In this document: positions 45,546 to 54,688 of the stretch, in pieces
Layout of the letters: each line of letters begins with the position of its first letter
How positions within the stretch are numbered: the first letter of the stretch is position 1
Source of the DNA: Nocardia puris
GTDB taxonomy: Bacteria; Actinomycetota; Actinomycetes; Mycobacteriales; Mycobacteriaceae
DNA length: 64,000 nt
Assembly (NCBI RefSeq): GCF_003315035.1
Contig: NZ_QNRE01000001.1
Location: 1 to 64,000, forward strand
Reading direction: 5' to 3'
Made by a program: the position numbers and the translations under genes
Notes under the pieces: generated by a model
What the model saw: only the letters and a program-made list of their open reading frames with translations
The model's database searches: none
What the model was told of the DNA's origin: nothing

Positions 45546-47015
45546 ATGAGTGATCTGCGCCCCGCCGACGGCACGAAACTGCTGATCGGCGGCAAGCTGC
45601 TCGAGGGGTCGGGTGGTGTTTTCGCGACGATCAATCCGGCGACCGGTGCGCACCTGGGCACGGCGGCGGACGCGACCGCCGACGACATGGGTGCGGCGAT
45701 CGCGGCCGCGCGGGCGGCGTTCGACGAGACGGACTGGTCGACGGATCCGGCATTCCGCGCGCGGTGCCTGCGCCAGTTGCGGGACGCGATGACCGAGCAC
45801 GTCGAGGAGCTGCGCGAGATCACCATCGCCGAGGTGGGCGCGCCCCGGATGCTGACCTCCGGCCCGCATCTGGAGGGGCCGGTGGCCGATCTGGGCTTCT
45901 TCGCCGATCTCGCCGAAACCTATTCGTGGCGAACCGATCTCCCGATCGCGGAGCCGATGGGCCTGCGCACCCGCAGGCAGCTGCGCCGGGAGGCGGTCGG
46001 CGTGGTCGGGGCGATCACGCCGTGGAATTTCCCGCACCAGATCAACCTCGCCAAGATCGGTCCCGCCTTGGCCGCGGGCAACGCCGTCGTCCTCAAGCCC
46101 GCGCCCGATACTCCTTGGTGCGCAGCGGCTTTGGGCACGCTGGCCGCCGAGCACACCGACATCCCGCCCGGCGTCCTCAATGTCGTCACCTCCTCCGACC
46201 ACCAGGTCGGGGCGCTGCTGAGCGAGGACCCGCGCGTGGATCTGGTGTCGTTCACCGGTTCCACGCGCACCGGCAAGGCGGTCATGGCCGCGGCCGCGAA
46301 CACGATCAAGAAGGTGTTCCTCGAACTCGGCGGCAAGTCCGCGTTCGTGGTGCTCGACGACGCCGATATCAAGGCGGCGTGCAGCATGGCGGCCTTCTCG
46401 GTGTCGGTGCACGCCGGCCAGGGATGCGCGCTGTGCACCCGCCTGCTCGTTCCCCGCTCGCGGTACGAGGAAGCCCTCGCGGCCACCGCGAAAACCCTGG
46501 GCGGCATCCGGGCGGGTGACCCGGACGACCCCCGCACCGTGTGCGGACCGCTCATCTCCGAGCGGCAGCGCGACCGCGTCGAACGCTACCTCGCGCTCGC
46601 CGGGAAAGAGGGCGGCGAGATCGTGGTGGGCGGCGGGCGGCCCGCCGACGGCGGCGACGGGTTCTTCGTGGAACCGACGCTGATCGCGGGGGTCTCCAAC
46701 GCCGCCACCGTCGCCCGGGAGGAGATCTTCGGCCCGGTGCTGGTGATCCTGCCCTACGAGGACGACGACGACGCGATCCGCATCGCCAACGATTCGCCCT
46801 ACGGCCTGTCCGGCGCGGTGTGGGGCACCGATCCCGACCGGATCGACCGCGTGGTCTCCGCCATCCGCACCGGCACGCTCGGCGTGAACGGCGGCACCTG
46901 GTACGCCGCCGATGCGCCCTTCGGCGGCTACAAGCAGTCCGGCATCGGGCGCGAGATGGGCGTTGCCGGCTTCGAGGAATATCTCGAGACCAAGCTCGTC
47001 GCCTACCCGGCCTGA
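45546..47015 (+). CDS. aldA: aldehyde dehydrogenase (AldA, Rv0768-like)
   Basis: A 489-residue NAD-dependent aldehyde dehydrogenase. ITPWNFPHQINLAKIGPALAA, FTGSTRTGK, the general base in FLELGGKS, and the nucleophile in HAGQGCALCTRL are present. GGGAGACACGGGA precedes the ATG at 45546. The next genes are an SDR, a 3-hydroxyisobutyrate-type dehydrogenase and a CMD-family protein, the same order as M. tuberculosis Rv0768-Rv0771, near cyp51 there too. The aldehyde may come from the nearby P450. Confidence 0.92.
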   Translation: MSDLRPADGTKLLIGGKLLEGSGGVFATINPATGAHLGTAADATADDMGAAIAAARAAFDETDWSTDPAFRARCLRQLRDAMTEHVEELREITIAEVGAPRMLTSGPHLEGPVADLGFFADLAETYSWRTDLPIAEPMGLRTRRQLRREAVGVVGAITPWNFPHQINLAKIGPALAAGNAVVLKPAPDTPWCAAALGTLAAEHTDIPPGVLNVVTSSDHQVGALLSEDPRVDLVSFTGSTRTGKAVMAAAANTIKKVFLELGGKSAFVVLDDADIKAACSMAAFSVSVHAGQGCALCTRLLVPRSRYEEALAATAKTLGGIRAGDPDDPRTVCGPLISERQRDRVERYLALAGKEGGEIVVGGGRPADGGDGFFVEPTLIAGVSNAATVAREEIFGPVLVILPYEDDDDAIRIANDSPYGLSGAVWGTDPDRIDRVVSAIRTGTLGVNGGTWYAADAPFGGYKQSGIGREMGVAGFEEYLETKLVAYPA

Positions 47016-47061
47016 CCGGCACATCACAACGGCCCCAACACTTTTCGAGGAGAACGTCGAC

Positions 47062-47811
47062 ATGAAACGTTTCACCGATCGCACCGCGATCGTCACCGGC
47101 GCCGCGCAGGGCATCGGCGCGGAGTACGCCAAAGCGCTTGCCGCCGAGGGCGCCCGGGTGGTGGTGGCCGATATCAACGCCGAGGCGGGCGAGTCGGTGG
47201 CCAAGGAGATCACCGCGGCCGGTGGCACCGCGGCCTTCCACGAGGTCGACGTCTCCGACCCCGATTCGGCCGTCGCGCTGGCGGCCTTCACCGCCGAGAA
47301 GTTCGGCGGCATCGACCATTTGGTGAACAACGCCGCGATCTACGGCGCGATGAAACTGGATCTGCTGCTGACCGTCCCCTGGGACTACTACAAGCGGTTC
47401 ATGAGCGTGAACCTAGACGGCGCGCTGAACGTGACCCGCGCGGTGTGGCCGATCATGGCCAAGTCCGGCGGCTCCATCGTGAACCAATCCTCCACCGCCG
47501 CCTGGGTGTATTCCGGCTTCTACGGTCTGGCGAAGGTGGGGGTGAACGGTCTCACCCAGCAACTCGCCCACGAACTCGGCGGCTCGAAGATCCGGATCAA
47601 CGCCATCGCACCCGGCCCGATCGACACCGAGGCGACCAAGACCATCACGCCGAAGAGCATCGTGTCGGACATGGTGCAGCGGTTGCCGCTCAAGCGGATG
47701 GGCACACCGCGGGATCTGGTGGGCGCGTGCCTGTTCCTGCTCTCCGACGAGGCGAGCTGGGTGACCGGCCAGATCTTCAATATCGACGGCGGTCAGGTCA
47801 TCCGGTCATGA
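47062..47811 (+). CDS. SDR-family oxidoreductase (Rv0769-like)
   Basis: A 249-residue SDR. TGAAQGIGAEYAKALAAEGA, NNAAIYG, NQSSTAAWVYSGFYGLAKVG (Ser and Tyr-x3-Lys) and IAPGPIDTEAT are present. TTTTCGAGGAGAACG precedes the ATG at 47062. The next gene overlaps its stop by 4 nt. It belongs to the aldA operon. Confidence 0.9.
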   Translation: MKRFTDRTAIVTGAAQGIGAEYAKALAAEGARVVVADINAEAGESVAKEITAAGGTAAFHEVDVSDPDSAVALAAFTAEKFGGIDHLVNNAAIYGAMKLDLLLTVPWDYYKRFMSVNLDGALNVTRAVWPIMAKSGGSIVNQSSTAAWVYSGFYGLAKVGVNGLTQQLAHELGGSKIRINAIAPGPIDTEATKTITPKSIVSDMVQRLPLKRMGTPRDLVGACLFLLSDEASWVTGQIFNIDGGQVIRS

Positions 47812-48713
47812 ACGCCGCGGCCGAGGAAGGCGCCGACGTGCGGGTGGGGTTCATCGGACTGGGCAACATGGGTGCGCCGATGGCGCGGCGGCTGACCGAC
47901 TGGCCCGGCGGGTTGGTGGTGTGCGACGCGCGCCCGGAAGCGACGGAGAAGTTCGCGGCGGCCGGGGCCACGGTGGCCGCGACACCGGCCGAGGCTGCCG
48001 AAACCGCGTCGGTGATCTCGGTGACCGTCCTCGACGACACCCAGGTCCGCGATGTGGTCGCGGGTGAGCACGGCATCCTGCGCAGCGCGAAAGCCGGCAC
48101 CGTCGTCGCCGTGCACTCCACGATCGCCGACAGCACGGCGATCGAACTCGCCGAACTCTGTCGCGCCCAGGGCGTGGACCTGGTCGACGCCCCGGTCAGC
48201 GGTGGCGCGCCGGGCGCGACGCAAGGGCGGCTCGCCGTCATGGTCGGCGGCAGTGACACCGCCTTCGCCGCCGTCCGCCACCCCTTCCGGCTCTGGGCCG
48301 ACCTGATCGTGCACGCCGGCGATGTGGGCGCGGGGACGCGAATGAAGCTGGCGCGCAACCTGTTGCACTTCGTCTCCTTCGCCGCCGCCACCGAGGCCGC
48401 GCGGCTCGCCGAGGCCGCCGGTCTCGACATCCGCCGCCTCGGCGAGGTCGTCCGGCACTCCGACGCGGTCACCGGCGGGCCCGGCGCCATCCTGTGGCGC
48501 GACACCACCGCCGCACTCACACCCGGCGATTCCTGGCTGCCGATCATGTCCCACGTCCGCGACCTCGGGGAGAAGGATCTCGGGCTGGCGCTGGCGCTCG
48601 GTGACCGACTCGGGCTCGACCTGCCGCTGGCCCGGCTCGGGCTGATCCGCCTCGCCGAGGGCCTCGGCCTCGACGCCTCCCCCGTCACCGAACCGAACGG
48701 AGCACCCCGATGA
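47808..48713 (+). CDS. NAD(P)-dependent 3-hydroxyisobutyrate dehydrogenase-like protein (Rv0770-like)
   Basis: A 301-residue beta-hydroxyacid dehydrogenase. VGFIGLGNMGAPMARRL holds the NAD-binding motif, and DAPVSGGAPGATQGRLAVMVGG is the substrate-binding signature. KLARNLLHFVSFAA carries the catalytic Lys. The start is the ATGA overlap at 47808 with the SDR; it overlaps the next gene the same way. Confidence 0.9.
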   Translation: MNAAAEEGADVRVGFIGLGNMGAPMARRLTDWPGGLVVCDARPEATEKFAAAGATVAATPAEAAETASVISVTVLDDTQVRDVVAGEHGILRSAKAGTVVAVHSTIADSTAIELAELCRAQGVDLVDAPVSGGAPGATQGRLAVMVGGSDTAFAAVRHPFRLWADLIVHAGDVGAGTRMKLARNLLHFVSFAAATEAARLAEAAGLDIRRLGEVVRHSDAVTGGPGAILWRDTTAALTPGDSWLPIMSHVRDLGEKDLGLALALGDRLGLDLPLARLGLIRLAEGLGLDASPVTEPNGAPR

Positions 48714-49096
48714 CCGACGACGCGCGCGCCCGCGGACTGGCCCGGATGAAGGAGGTCTACGGCTGGCAACCGCCCGAGATCGACGGCGCCTTCTTCGCCA
48801 CCACCGTCGACCACCTCTTCGCCGAGATCTGGAACCGCCCGGGACTCACCGACCGCGACCGCAGACTGCTGCTGCTCGGCGTGCTCACCGCCCAGGGCCG
48901 GATGGAGACCGCGGAGATCCAGATCCACGCGGCCCTGCACAACGAAGAGCTGACCGAGGAGCAGCTGCGCGAGATCGCGCTGTTCCTGTGTCACTACGTC
49001 GGCTGGCCGAACGGCACCCGCCTGGACACCACGATCGGCACCGTCGTGGACCGGGTCCGCAAAGGCGGGCAACCGCAGATGCGACGACCGAAATAG
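48710..49096 (+). CDS. carboxymuconolactone decarboxylase family protein (Rv0771-like)
   Basis: A 128-residue CMD-family protein. LTDRDRRLLLLGVLTAQGRMETAEIQIHAAL contains the usual helix pair, with histidine at the expected acid/base position. ATGA overlap places it last of a four-gene operon. A conserved reaction is not known for most of this family; the CxxC of peroxidase-type (AhpD) members is absent. Confidence 0.88.
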   Translation: MTDDARARGLARMKEVYGWQPPEIDGAFFATTVDHLFAEIWNRPGLTDRDRRLLLLGVLTAQGRMETAEIQIHAALHNEELTEEQLREIALFLCHYVGWPNGTRLDTTIGTVVDRVRKGGQPQMRRPK

Positions 49097-49323
49097 CAGG
49101 CGGCACCCAGCGGGATTCACCCTCGGCGGGCAAACTCGGCGACCTGGGTTCGGACAACACGACCGCGCCGCAGAATACCCGATAATTAGAGCGACCGGAT
49201 CGCCGGTGATGTCCATCCGCGCGGGTTTCCGCACGGACGGATATCGCCGTGAACAAAGGCAACCGAAATAGCGCGCGGAATGCGTGTGGCTTGCCGTTTC
49301 ACAACTTCTCCGACTACCATGGA

Positions 49324-49914
49324 ATGGTGTCCGAAAACAATTCCGATTCCGTGATTCTCGAAGCCACGCGGCGGCGCCTGACCGAGAAGCAGGCCGACAC
49401 GGTCGACCGGCTGACGAAGGCCACCATCGAGGTGCTCGAGCGCGAGGGCTACGCCGGCCTCACGGTACGGATGGTCGCCGCGGCGGCCGGCGTGGGCACC
49501 GCCACGGCCTACACGTACTTCTCCTCCAAGGAACACCTTGTCGCCGAAGTGTTCTGGCGGCGCTTGCTACAAGCACCCCACCTCGAGTACACCCGGGAGC
49601 AGACGAGCGCCGATCGCGTGGTCGCGGCCCTGCGGCAGGTCTCGCTCGTCGTCGGGGGCGAGAGCGAACTCGCGGGCGCGGTGACCAGCGCGCTGCTCGG
49701 CCAGGATCCCGACGTCGCCCATTTACGGGTGCGCATCGGCTTGGAGATTCGGCATCGCATCGCCGAGGCCATGGGACCGGACCCCGACGACCATATTCTC
49801 GAGGCGTTGGAAATGCTGTACGCGGGCGCGCTGGTACGTGCGGGCATGGGTTACGGAACGTACAACGAAATGGCCGACCGGATCGAAAAGACCACGCGCC
49901 TGCTCCTGCACTGA
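49324..49914 (+). CDS. TetR-family transcriptional regulator
   Basis: A 196-residue regulator. The HTH reads TIEVLEREGYAGLTVRMVAA followed by AAGVGTATAYTYFSSKEHLV. The C-terminal domain is typical helical TetR. TTGCCG (49291) and TACCAT (49315) with an 18-bp spacer would start transcription at about 49327, so translation may be leaderless from ATG 49324 or GTG 49327. It is between the aldA operon and CYP51, as Rv0767c is in M. tuberculosis, and it is the best candidate for the factor that reads the shared palindrome. A strong terminator follows. Confidence 0.88.
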   Translation: MVSENNSDSVILEATRRRLTEKQADTVDRLTKATIEVLEREGYAGLTVRMVAAAAGVGTATAYTYFSSKEHLVAEVFWRRLLQAPHLEYTREQTSADRVVAALRQVSLVVGGESELAGAVTSALLGQDPDVAHLRVRIGLEIRHRIAEAMGPDPDDHILEALEMLYAGALVRAGMGYGTYNEMADRIEKTTRLLLH

Positions 49915-49932
49915 CAGCACAGAGAATCAGCG

Positions 49933-49961
49933 GCCGCCCCGCGAAAATGGGGCGGCTTTTT
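49933..49961 (+). terminator. Rho-independent terminator
   Basis: GCCGCCCC, an 8-nt loop GCGAAAAT, GGGGCGGC, and a TTTTT run. This is a canonical intrinsic terminator 18 nt after the TetR stop; it separates the regulator from CYP51. Confidence 0.92.
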
Positions 49962-49986
49962 CGCGCCCGTTCGACTCTGCGCGACA

Positions 49987-50033
49987 TTGCGACACCCCCC
50001 GGATTGTAGTACCGTCTGGACAGGTGTCTATAC
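49987..50033 (+). promoter_or_regulatory. CYP51 promoter with shared palindromic operator
   Basis: TTGCGA (49987), a 14-bp spacer and TAGTAC (50007-50012) are followed by GTCTGGACA-GG-TGTCTATAC at 50014-50033. The half-sites match the aldA operator's with substitutions (GTCTGGACA and GTATAGACA). The layout TTGC, C-rich, TAGTAC, then operator is almost the same as that before the mce operon. Confidence 0.65.
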
Positions 50034-50096
50034 GAGGCTACGACCCGATCGGCCACGGCCGCGGGAAGTCCGAGCCAGACGATTGAGAGGTCTTCG

Positions 50097-51449
50097 ATGA
50101 CGCTTCTGAAGCCACAGCGCGTGTCCGGCGGCGAGCACGAGCACGGCCACCTCGAGGAGATGCGCGTCGATCCGATCGGCCTGATGTGGCGGGTCCGCGA
50201 GGAGTGCGGCGATGTCGGCGTGTTCGAGCTGGCCGGGCGCGACGTGGTGCTGCTCTCCGGCGACGAGGCCAACGAGTTCTTCTTCCGGTCCTCCGACGAC
50301 GACCTGGACCAGCAGGCCGCCTATCCCTTCATGAAGCCGATCTTCGGCGAAGGCGTCGTGTTCGACGCCAGCCCCGAGCGCCGCAAGGAGATGCTGCACA
50401 ACCAGGCGCTGCGCGCCGACCACATGCGGGGCCACGCCGCCACGATCTCCCGCGAGGTCGACCGGATGGTCGAGCACTGGGGTGAGTCGGGCGAGATCGA
50501 CCTGCTGGAGTTCTTCGCCGAGTTGACGATCTACACCTCCTCGGCCTGCCTCATCGGCACGAAGTTCCGCGAGCAGCTCGACAGCCGCTTCGCACGCCTC
50601 TACCACGACCTCGAACGCGGCACCGACGCCCTCGCCTACGTGGACCCGTACCTGCCGATCGAGAGCTTCCGCGTGCGCGACGAATCCCGGCGCAAGCTCG
50701 TGGAGTTGGTGCAGGAGATCATGAACGACCGGATCGCGCATCCCCCGCGGGGCAAGGACGACCGCGACATGCTCGATGTCCTCGTCTCGATCAAGGACGA
50801 GGCCGGCGCGCCCCGGTTCTCCGCCTCCGAGATCACCGGGATCTTCATCTCCATGATGTTCGCCGGGCACCACACCACCTCGGGCACCGCGGCGTGGACG
50901 GTCATCGAACTGCTGCGCCACCCGGAGGTGATGGCCGAGGTCGTCGCGGAGCTGGACAGCCTGTTCGCCGACGACACCGAGGTGAATTTCCGTGCGCTGC
51001 GACGGATTCCACGACTCGAGGCCACGCTCAAGGAGACGTTGCGCCTGCATCCGCCGCTCATCGTCCTGATGCGCGTGGCCCGGGGTGAGTTCGAGGTGTG
51101 CGGACATCGCATCGCCCCTGGCGATCTCGTCGCCGCCACACCGGCGGTGTCGAACCGGCTCCCCGAGAGCTTCCCCGATCCCGACGCCTTCGACCCGGGC
51201 CGATACATCGACCCGAATCAGGCCGACGTGATCAACCGCTGGACCTGGATTCCGTTCGGGGCGGGCAGGCACCGGTGTGTCGGTGCGGCGTTCGCGCTCA
51301 TGCAGATGAAGGCGATCTTCTGCATTCTCCTGCGCGACTGGGAGTTCGAGATGGCCCAGCCCTCCGACACCTACCGCAACGACCACTCGAAGATGGTGGT
51401 GCAGCTGCAGCAGCCCTGCCGCGTCCGCTACCGCAGGCGCTCGCGCTAG
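50097..51449 (+). CDS. cyp51: cytochrome P450 CYP51, sterol 14-alpha-demethylase
   Basis: A 450-residue P450. Sequence is very near M. tuberculosis CYP51: RVSGGEHEHGHLEEMRVDPI at the start, ANEFFFRSSDDDLDQ, YPFMKPIFGEGVVFDASPE, the I-helix ISMMFAGHHTTSGTAAW, KETLRLHPP, and the heme loop FGAGRHRCVGAAFA. It lacks an N-terminal anchor and is soluble. CYP51 removes the 14-alpha-methyl group of sterols; its bacterial role is not settled. GAGAGGTCTTCG precedes the ATG at 50097. The usual ferredoxin gene is not next to it; a reductase fragment follows instead. Confidence 0.96.
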   Translation: MTLLKPQRVSGGEHEHGHLEEMRVDPIGLMWRVREECGDVGVFELAGRDVVLLSGDEANEFFFRSSDDDLDQQAAYPFMKPIFGEGVVFDASPERRKEMLHNQALRADHMRGHAATISREVDRMVEHWGESGEIDLLEFFAELTIYTSSACLIGTKFREQLDSRFARLYHDLERGTDALAYVDPYLPIESFRVRDESRRKLVELVQEIMNDRIAHPPRGKDDRDMLDVLVSIKDEAGAPRFSASEITGIFISMMFAGHHTTSGTAAWTVIELLRHPEVMAEVVAELDSLFADDTEVNFRALRRIPRLEATLKETLRLHPPLIVLMRVARGEFEVCGHRIAPGDLVAATPAVSNRLPESFPDPDAFDPGRYIDPNQADVINRWTWIPFGAGRHRCVGAAFALMQMKAIFCILLRDWEFEMAQPSDTYRNDHSKMVVQLQQPCRVRYRRRSR

Positions 51450-51459
51450 CCGGCGCGCG

Positions 51460-51654
51460 GGCCTGCTGCCCACCCCGGACATCGATCGGGCGGAGCTGAA
51501 TCGCCTCGTCCGGGAACGTCAGCCCGAGGTCGTCGATCGCACCGGCTGGCTCGCGATCGACAGCGCGGAACGGGCGGCGGGCGCCTCCCGAGGGCGGCCG
51601 CGCACCAAGTTCATCACCCTCGAGCATGTCCTGAGCGCCGCCCGGGGGCAGTAG
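51460..51654 (+). pseudogene. C-terminal remnant of a ferredoxin-NADP reductase (FprA-like)
   Basis: Right after the CYP51 stop, in another frame, about 63 codons read GLLPTPDIDRAELNRLV, then RTGWLAIDSAERAAGASRG and RPRTKFITLEHVLSAARGQ before TAG. That is the usual end of FprA-type ferredoxin-NADP reductases (the GW-IDAxE-xxG-x-x-x-GRPR-K signature). No start codon or N-terminal domains are seen; upstream is CYP51 itself. This suggests a deletion that joined cyp51 to the 3' end of its former redox-partner gene. Confidence 0.68.
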
Positions 51655-51672
51655 GCCCCCGGGCGGCAGCCC

Positions 51673-53214
51673 TCACGACAGCAGCCTGCGCAGGAGCCGG
51701 TTGCCGAATCCGAAGCGCACCAAGGCATTCAGCTGCCGTGCCGTGGACGCGTCGTACGGGTACCACACGTGCTCCTTGCGCGCGGCGCGGCGGGTGAGGA
51801 GGACGGGTTGCGCGTGGGTGTAGCCGCGCGGTCCCTCGGCGCCGTTATTGATGTGCCCGAGTCCGCTGTCCTTGCGGCCGCCGAACGGCGCCTCGGGGAC
51901 GCCGTAGATGACGGCCGCGTCGTTGTGCACCACCGATCCGGTGTCGAGGCGGGCGGCGATCCGGCGGGCCTTCTCGCGATCCTCGGTGAAGACCGAACCG
52001 CTCAGCCCGTAGGGGCTGTCGTTGGCGAGGCGGATGGCTTCGTCCTCATCGCGCACGCGCATGATCGCGACGACCGGTCCGAACGTCTCCTCCGTCATGA
52101 GTGTCATGTCGTGCGTGACGTCGGTGACCACCGTCGGCTCGAAATGCAGACCGTCGCCGCCGACCGGTTCACCGCCGAGCAGGACGGTCGCACCCCGGTC
52201 GCGCGCGTCGGCGAGGTGGCGGCGCACCACCTCCAGCTGCCGGTCCCAGACAAGCGGACCTACGTCGGCGGAATCCGCACGGCGATAACGGACTTCGGCC
52301 ACCTTCTCACACACGCTCCGGATGAACTCGTCGGCGACGCTGTCCACGACATAGACGCGTTCGACGCTCAAACACACCTGCCCGCAATTGAACAGCGAGA
52401 GGTACACCGCGCCGGCCGCGGCGCGTTCGAGATCGGCGTCCGCGCACACGATCATCGCGTCCTTGCCGCCCAGCTCCAGCGTGCACGGCGTGAGCGCCGC
52501 GCCGCACGCCGCGCCGATCTTCCGGCCGGTCGCCACGCTGCCGGTGAAGCTGATCTTGTCCAGCCCGGCCTCGACCAGGGCGGCGCCGGTCTCGCCGTCG
52601 CCGTGCAGCACCTGGACGACGTCGGCGGGCACCCCGGCCTCGCGCAGGATGCGCACCACCCACTCGCCCGAATACGGCGTCACCTCGGACGGTTTGAGGA
52701 TCACGGCGTTGCCCGCGAGCAAGGCCTGCGCCACCGGGTTGAGCGACAGCACGAACGGCCCGTTCCACGGAGTGATGACGCCCACCACCCCCAGCGGGCG
52801 GTAGTGCACGAACAGCGTCTTGAACGGGCGCAGGTAGCCGTGCAGCCCGCGCCGCTCGGGCCGCAGCGCCCGCTCGGCGCGGGCGCTCCAGTGGTTGAGG
52901 AAGTCGCACGCGGGCACGATCTCCATCGTGAGCGCCTCGACGCGCGGTTTGCCGGTCTCGGCGTGCACCGTCTCGATGATCTCGTCACGGCGGCGGACCA
53001 GCACGTCCAGCGCGCGCCCCACGATCCTGGCGCGCTCGCGCACCGGAAGCGCCGCCCAGCCGGGCTGCGCCGCGCGGGCGCGCGCGACGGCCTCGTCGAC
53101 ATCGCCGCGCCCACTCACCTCCAGTTCACCGAGGCGGCGCCGGTCGACCGGGCTGACCAGGGCGAGGCGGCGCCTGCCCGCAGCGGTGTCGGGCAGCGTT
53201 CGGATGATGGCCAT
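51673..53214 (-). CDS. aldehyde dehydrogenase
   Basis: A 513-residue aldehyde dehydrogenase. ITPWNGPFVLSLNPVAQALLA, FTGSVATGR, the base in TLELGGKDAMI and the nucleophile in LFNCGQVCLSVERV are present. A C-terminal tail of about 40 residues (WYPYDASTARQLNALVRFGF) is typical of a P450-linked subgroup. The start at 53214 is 28 bp after the CYP125 stop, so the two form one operon; it may oxidise the aldehyde formed at the sterol side-chain end by CYP125. Confidence 0.9.
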   Translation of the reverse strand: MAIIRTLPDTAAGRRRLALVSPVDRRRLGELEVSGRGDVDEAVARARAAQPGWAALPVRERARIVGRALDVLVRRRDEIIETVHAETGKPRVEALTMEIVPACDFLNHWSARAERALRPERRGLHGYLRPFKTLFVHYRPLGVVGVITPWNGPFVLSLNPVAQALLAGNAVILKPSEVTPYSGEWVVRILREAGVPADVVQVLHGDGETGAALVEAGLDKISFTGSVATGRKIGAACGAALTPCTLELGGKDAMIVCADADLERAAAGAVYLSLFNCGQVCLSVERVYVVDSVADEFIRSVCEKVAEVRYRRADSADVGPLVWDRQLEVVRRHLADARDRGATVLLGGEPVGGDGLHFEPTVVTDVTHDMTLMTEETFGPVVAIMRVRDEDEAIRLANDSPYGLSGSVFTEDREKARRIAARLDTGSVVHNDAAVIYGVPEAPFGGRKDSGLGHINNGAEGPRGYTHAQPVLLTRRAARKEHVWYPYDASTARQLNALVRFGFGNRLLRRLLS

Positions 53215-53242
53215 ATCTCTCCTCGTCGGATGCGCTGCGGCG

Positions 53243-54469
53243 CTACGCGTAGCGGACGTGCCAGTGCTTGATGCCGTTCACGAAGCTCGACCGCAGCCGA
53301 GCCGGTTCGGCCACCTGTCGCAGGCCGGGCATCACGTCGGCGATCGCGTCGAAGATCAGTTCCAGCTGCAGCCGCGCGAGGTTGGCCCCGATGCAGTAGT
53401 GCGGCCCCGTGCCGCCGAAACCCAAGTGCGGGTTGGGATCTCGCAGGATATCGAAGGTGGACGGGTCGTCGAACGCCTCCTCGTCGAAGTTCGCCGAGCT
53501 GTAGAACATCGCCACCCGCTGGCCGGCGCGGATCGCCTGTCCTCCGAGTTCGACATCCTGGGTGGCGGTGCGCTGGAAGGCGATCACCGGGGTGGCCCAG
53601 CGCACGATCTCGTCCGGCGCGGTGCGCGGGCGCTGTTGCTTGAAGATCTCCCACTGTTCGGGGTGGTCGACGAAGGCCTTCATGCCGTGCGTGGTGGCGT
53701 TGCGGGTGGTCTCGTTGCCCGCGACCGTCAGCAGGATCATGAAGAAGCCGAACTCGTCGGGGGTGAGCGATTCGCCGTCGATATCGGCGGTCACCAGCTT
53801 GGACACCAGGTCCTCGCCGGGATCCTGGCGCCGGGTCTCGGCCATCTGCCACGCGTAGCCCAGGATGCCGGCGGTGGCGACGGTCGGGTCGCCGTACTCG
53901 GGGTCGTCGAAGTTCAGCATCTCGTTCGACCAGTCGAACAGGCGCAGCCGGTCTTCCTGTGGCACACCGAGCAATTCGGCGATCGCTTGCAGCGGCAGTT
54001 CCCGGGCGACCTGGTCGACGAAGTCGCCGCCGCCCGTCTGCCGCGCGGCGTGCACGATGGCTCCGGCCCGCTCGGCCAGCGCCGCCCGCAGCGCCTCGAC
54101 CGCGCGCGGGGTGAAGCCCCGCGAGATGATCCGGCGCACCTTCGAGTGTTTCGGCGGATCCATGTTCACCAGCATCGTCTTCGTGAGTTCGAAGGCGTCG
54201 GGGCTCACATCGCCCGGGAAGCGCAGGATCGCGCCGTTGGCGTTGGACGAGAACAGCGCCGGGCTGCGCGAGATCTCCCGGACGTCCTCGTGCCTGGTCA
54301 CGACCCAGAAGCCGCCGTCGTGGTACGGCGCGCACATCTCGTCGGACTGGCCGTTCCACCACACCGGCGAGGTGCGCCGCAGCAGGGCGAACTCCTCGAC
54401 GGGTGTGCGATCGGCCCACAGATCGGGGTCGGAGAAATCCAGGGCGGCGGGCAGCGCTGCTGGGGACAC
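53243..54469 (-). CDS. cyp125: cytochrome P450 CYP125-family, steroid C26/27-monooxygenase
   Basis: A 408-residue P450 strongly resembling CYP125 of mycobacteria. FTPRAVEALRAALAERA, ELPLQAIAELLGVPQEDR, FFMILLTVAGNETTRNATTH (I-helix), RSANFDEE-like SSANFDEEAFDDPSTFDI, and the heme loop GFGGTGPHYCIGANLARLQ (Cys ligand) match. The final NGIKHWHV is also characteristic. GTG at 54469 has a strong AGGAGGTAA upstream. CYP125 oxidises the cholesterol side chain. A KstR-like box is upstream and an aldehyde dehydrogenase follows. Confidence 0.92.
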   Translation of the reverse strand: MSPAALPAALDFSDPDLWADRTPVEEFALLRRTSPVWWNGQSDEMCAPYHDGGFWVVTRHEDVREISRSPALFSSNANGAILRFPGDVSPDAFELTKTMLVNMDPPKHSKVRRIISRGFTPRAVEALRAALAERAGAIVHAARQTGGGDFVDQVARELPLQAIAELLGVPQEDRLRLFDWSNEMLNFDDPEYGDPTVATAGILGYAWQMAETRRQDPGEDLVSKLVTADIDGESLTPDEFGFFMILLTVAGNETTRNATTHGMKAFVDHPEQWEIFKQQRPRTAPDEIVRWATPVIAFQRTATQDVELGGQAIRAGQRVAMFYSSANFDEEAFDDPSTFDILRDPNPHLGFGGTGPHYCIGANLARLQLELIFDAIADVMPGLRQVAEPARLRSSFVNGIKHWHVRYA

Positions 54470-54609
54470 GATTACCTCCTCGGCCCGCCGTGCGGGCAGC
54501 GGTTGTGACGTCGGCGGGGATCGCACCGACCGTCCGCGGCGACCGCCCGCCGGGCGATGACTCGTGCGGGCCTGCTGCGGTGCCGCGCGGAGCGCAATCC
54601 TGCGCTCAC

Positions 54610-54623
54610 TAAAACGCGTTTCA
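54610..54623. promoter_or_regulatory. KstR-like box
   Basis: TAAAACGCGTTTCA fits TNNAACNNGTTNNA at every fixed position. It lies 141 bp before the CYP125 start, in the divergent spacer to the TetR gene. KstR controls cholesterol genes including cyp125 in mycobacteria and rhodococci. Confidence 0.65.
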
Positions 54624-54657
54624 ATTAACAATCAGATTGAGCTGGTGAGCACACTGC

Positions 54658-54688
54658 GATCATACATGTCACATTGAATCGTATGATC
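54658..54688. promoter_or_regulatory. inverted repeat, divergent CYP125/TetR region
   Basis: GATCATAC (54658-54665) and GTATGATC (54681-54688) are perfect inverted arms around 15 bp. It could be the operator for the adjacent TetR regulator. The local DNA is AT-rich compared with the flanks, as expected for divergent promoters. Confidence 0.45.

Noticed and set aside
44940..47330. A 796-codon minus-strand frame opposite aldA
   Set aside because: No domain is seen and the composition is that of an antisense shadow; aldA on the plus strand has catalytic motifs and operon neighbours.
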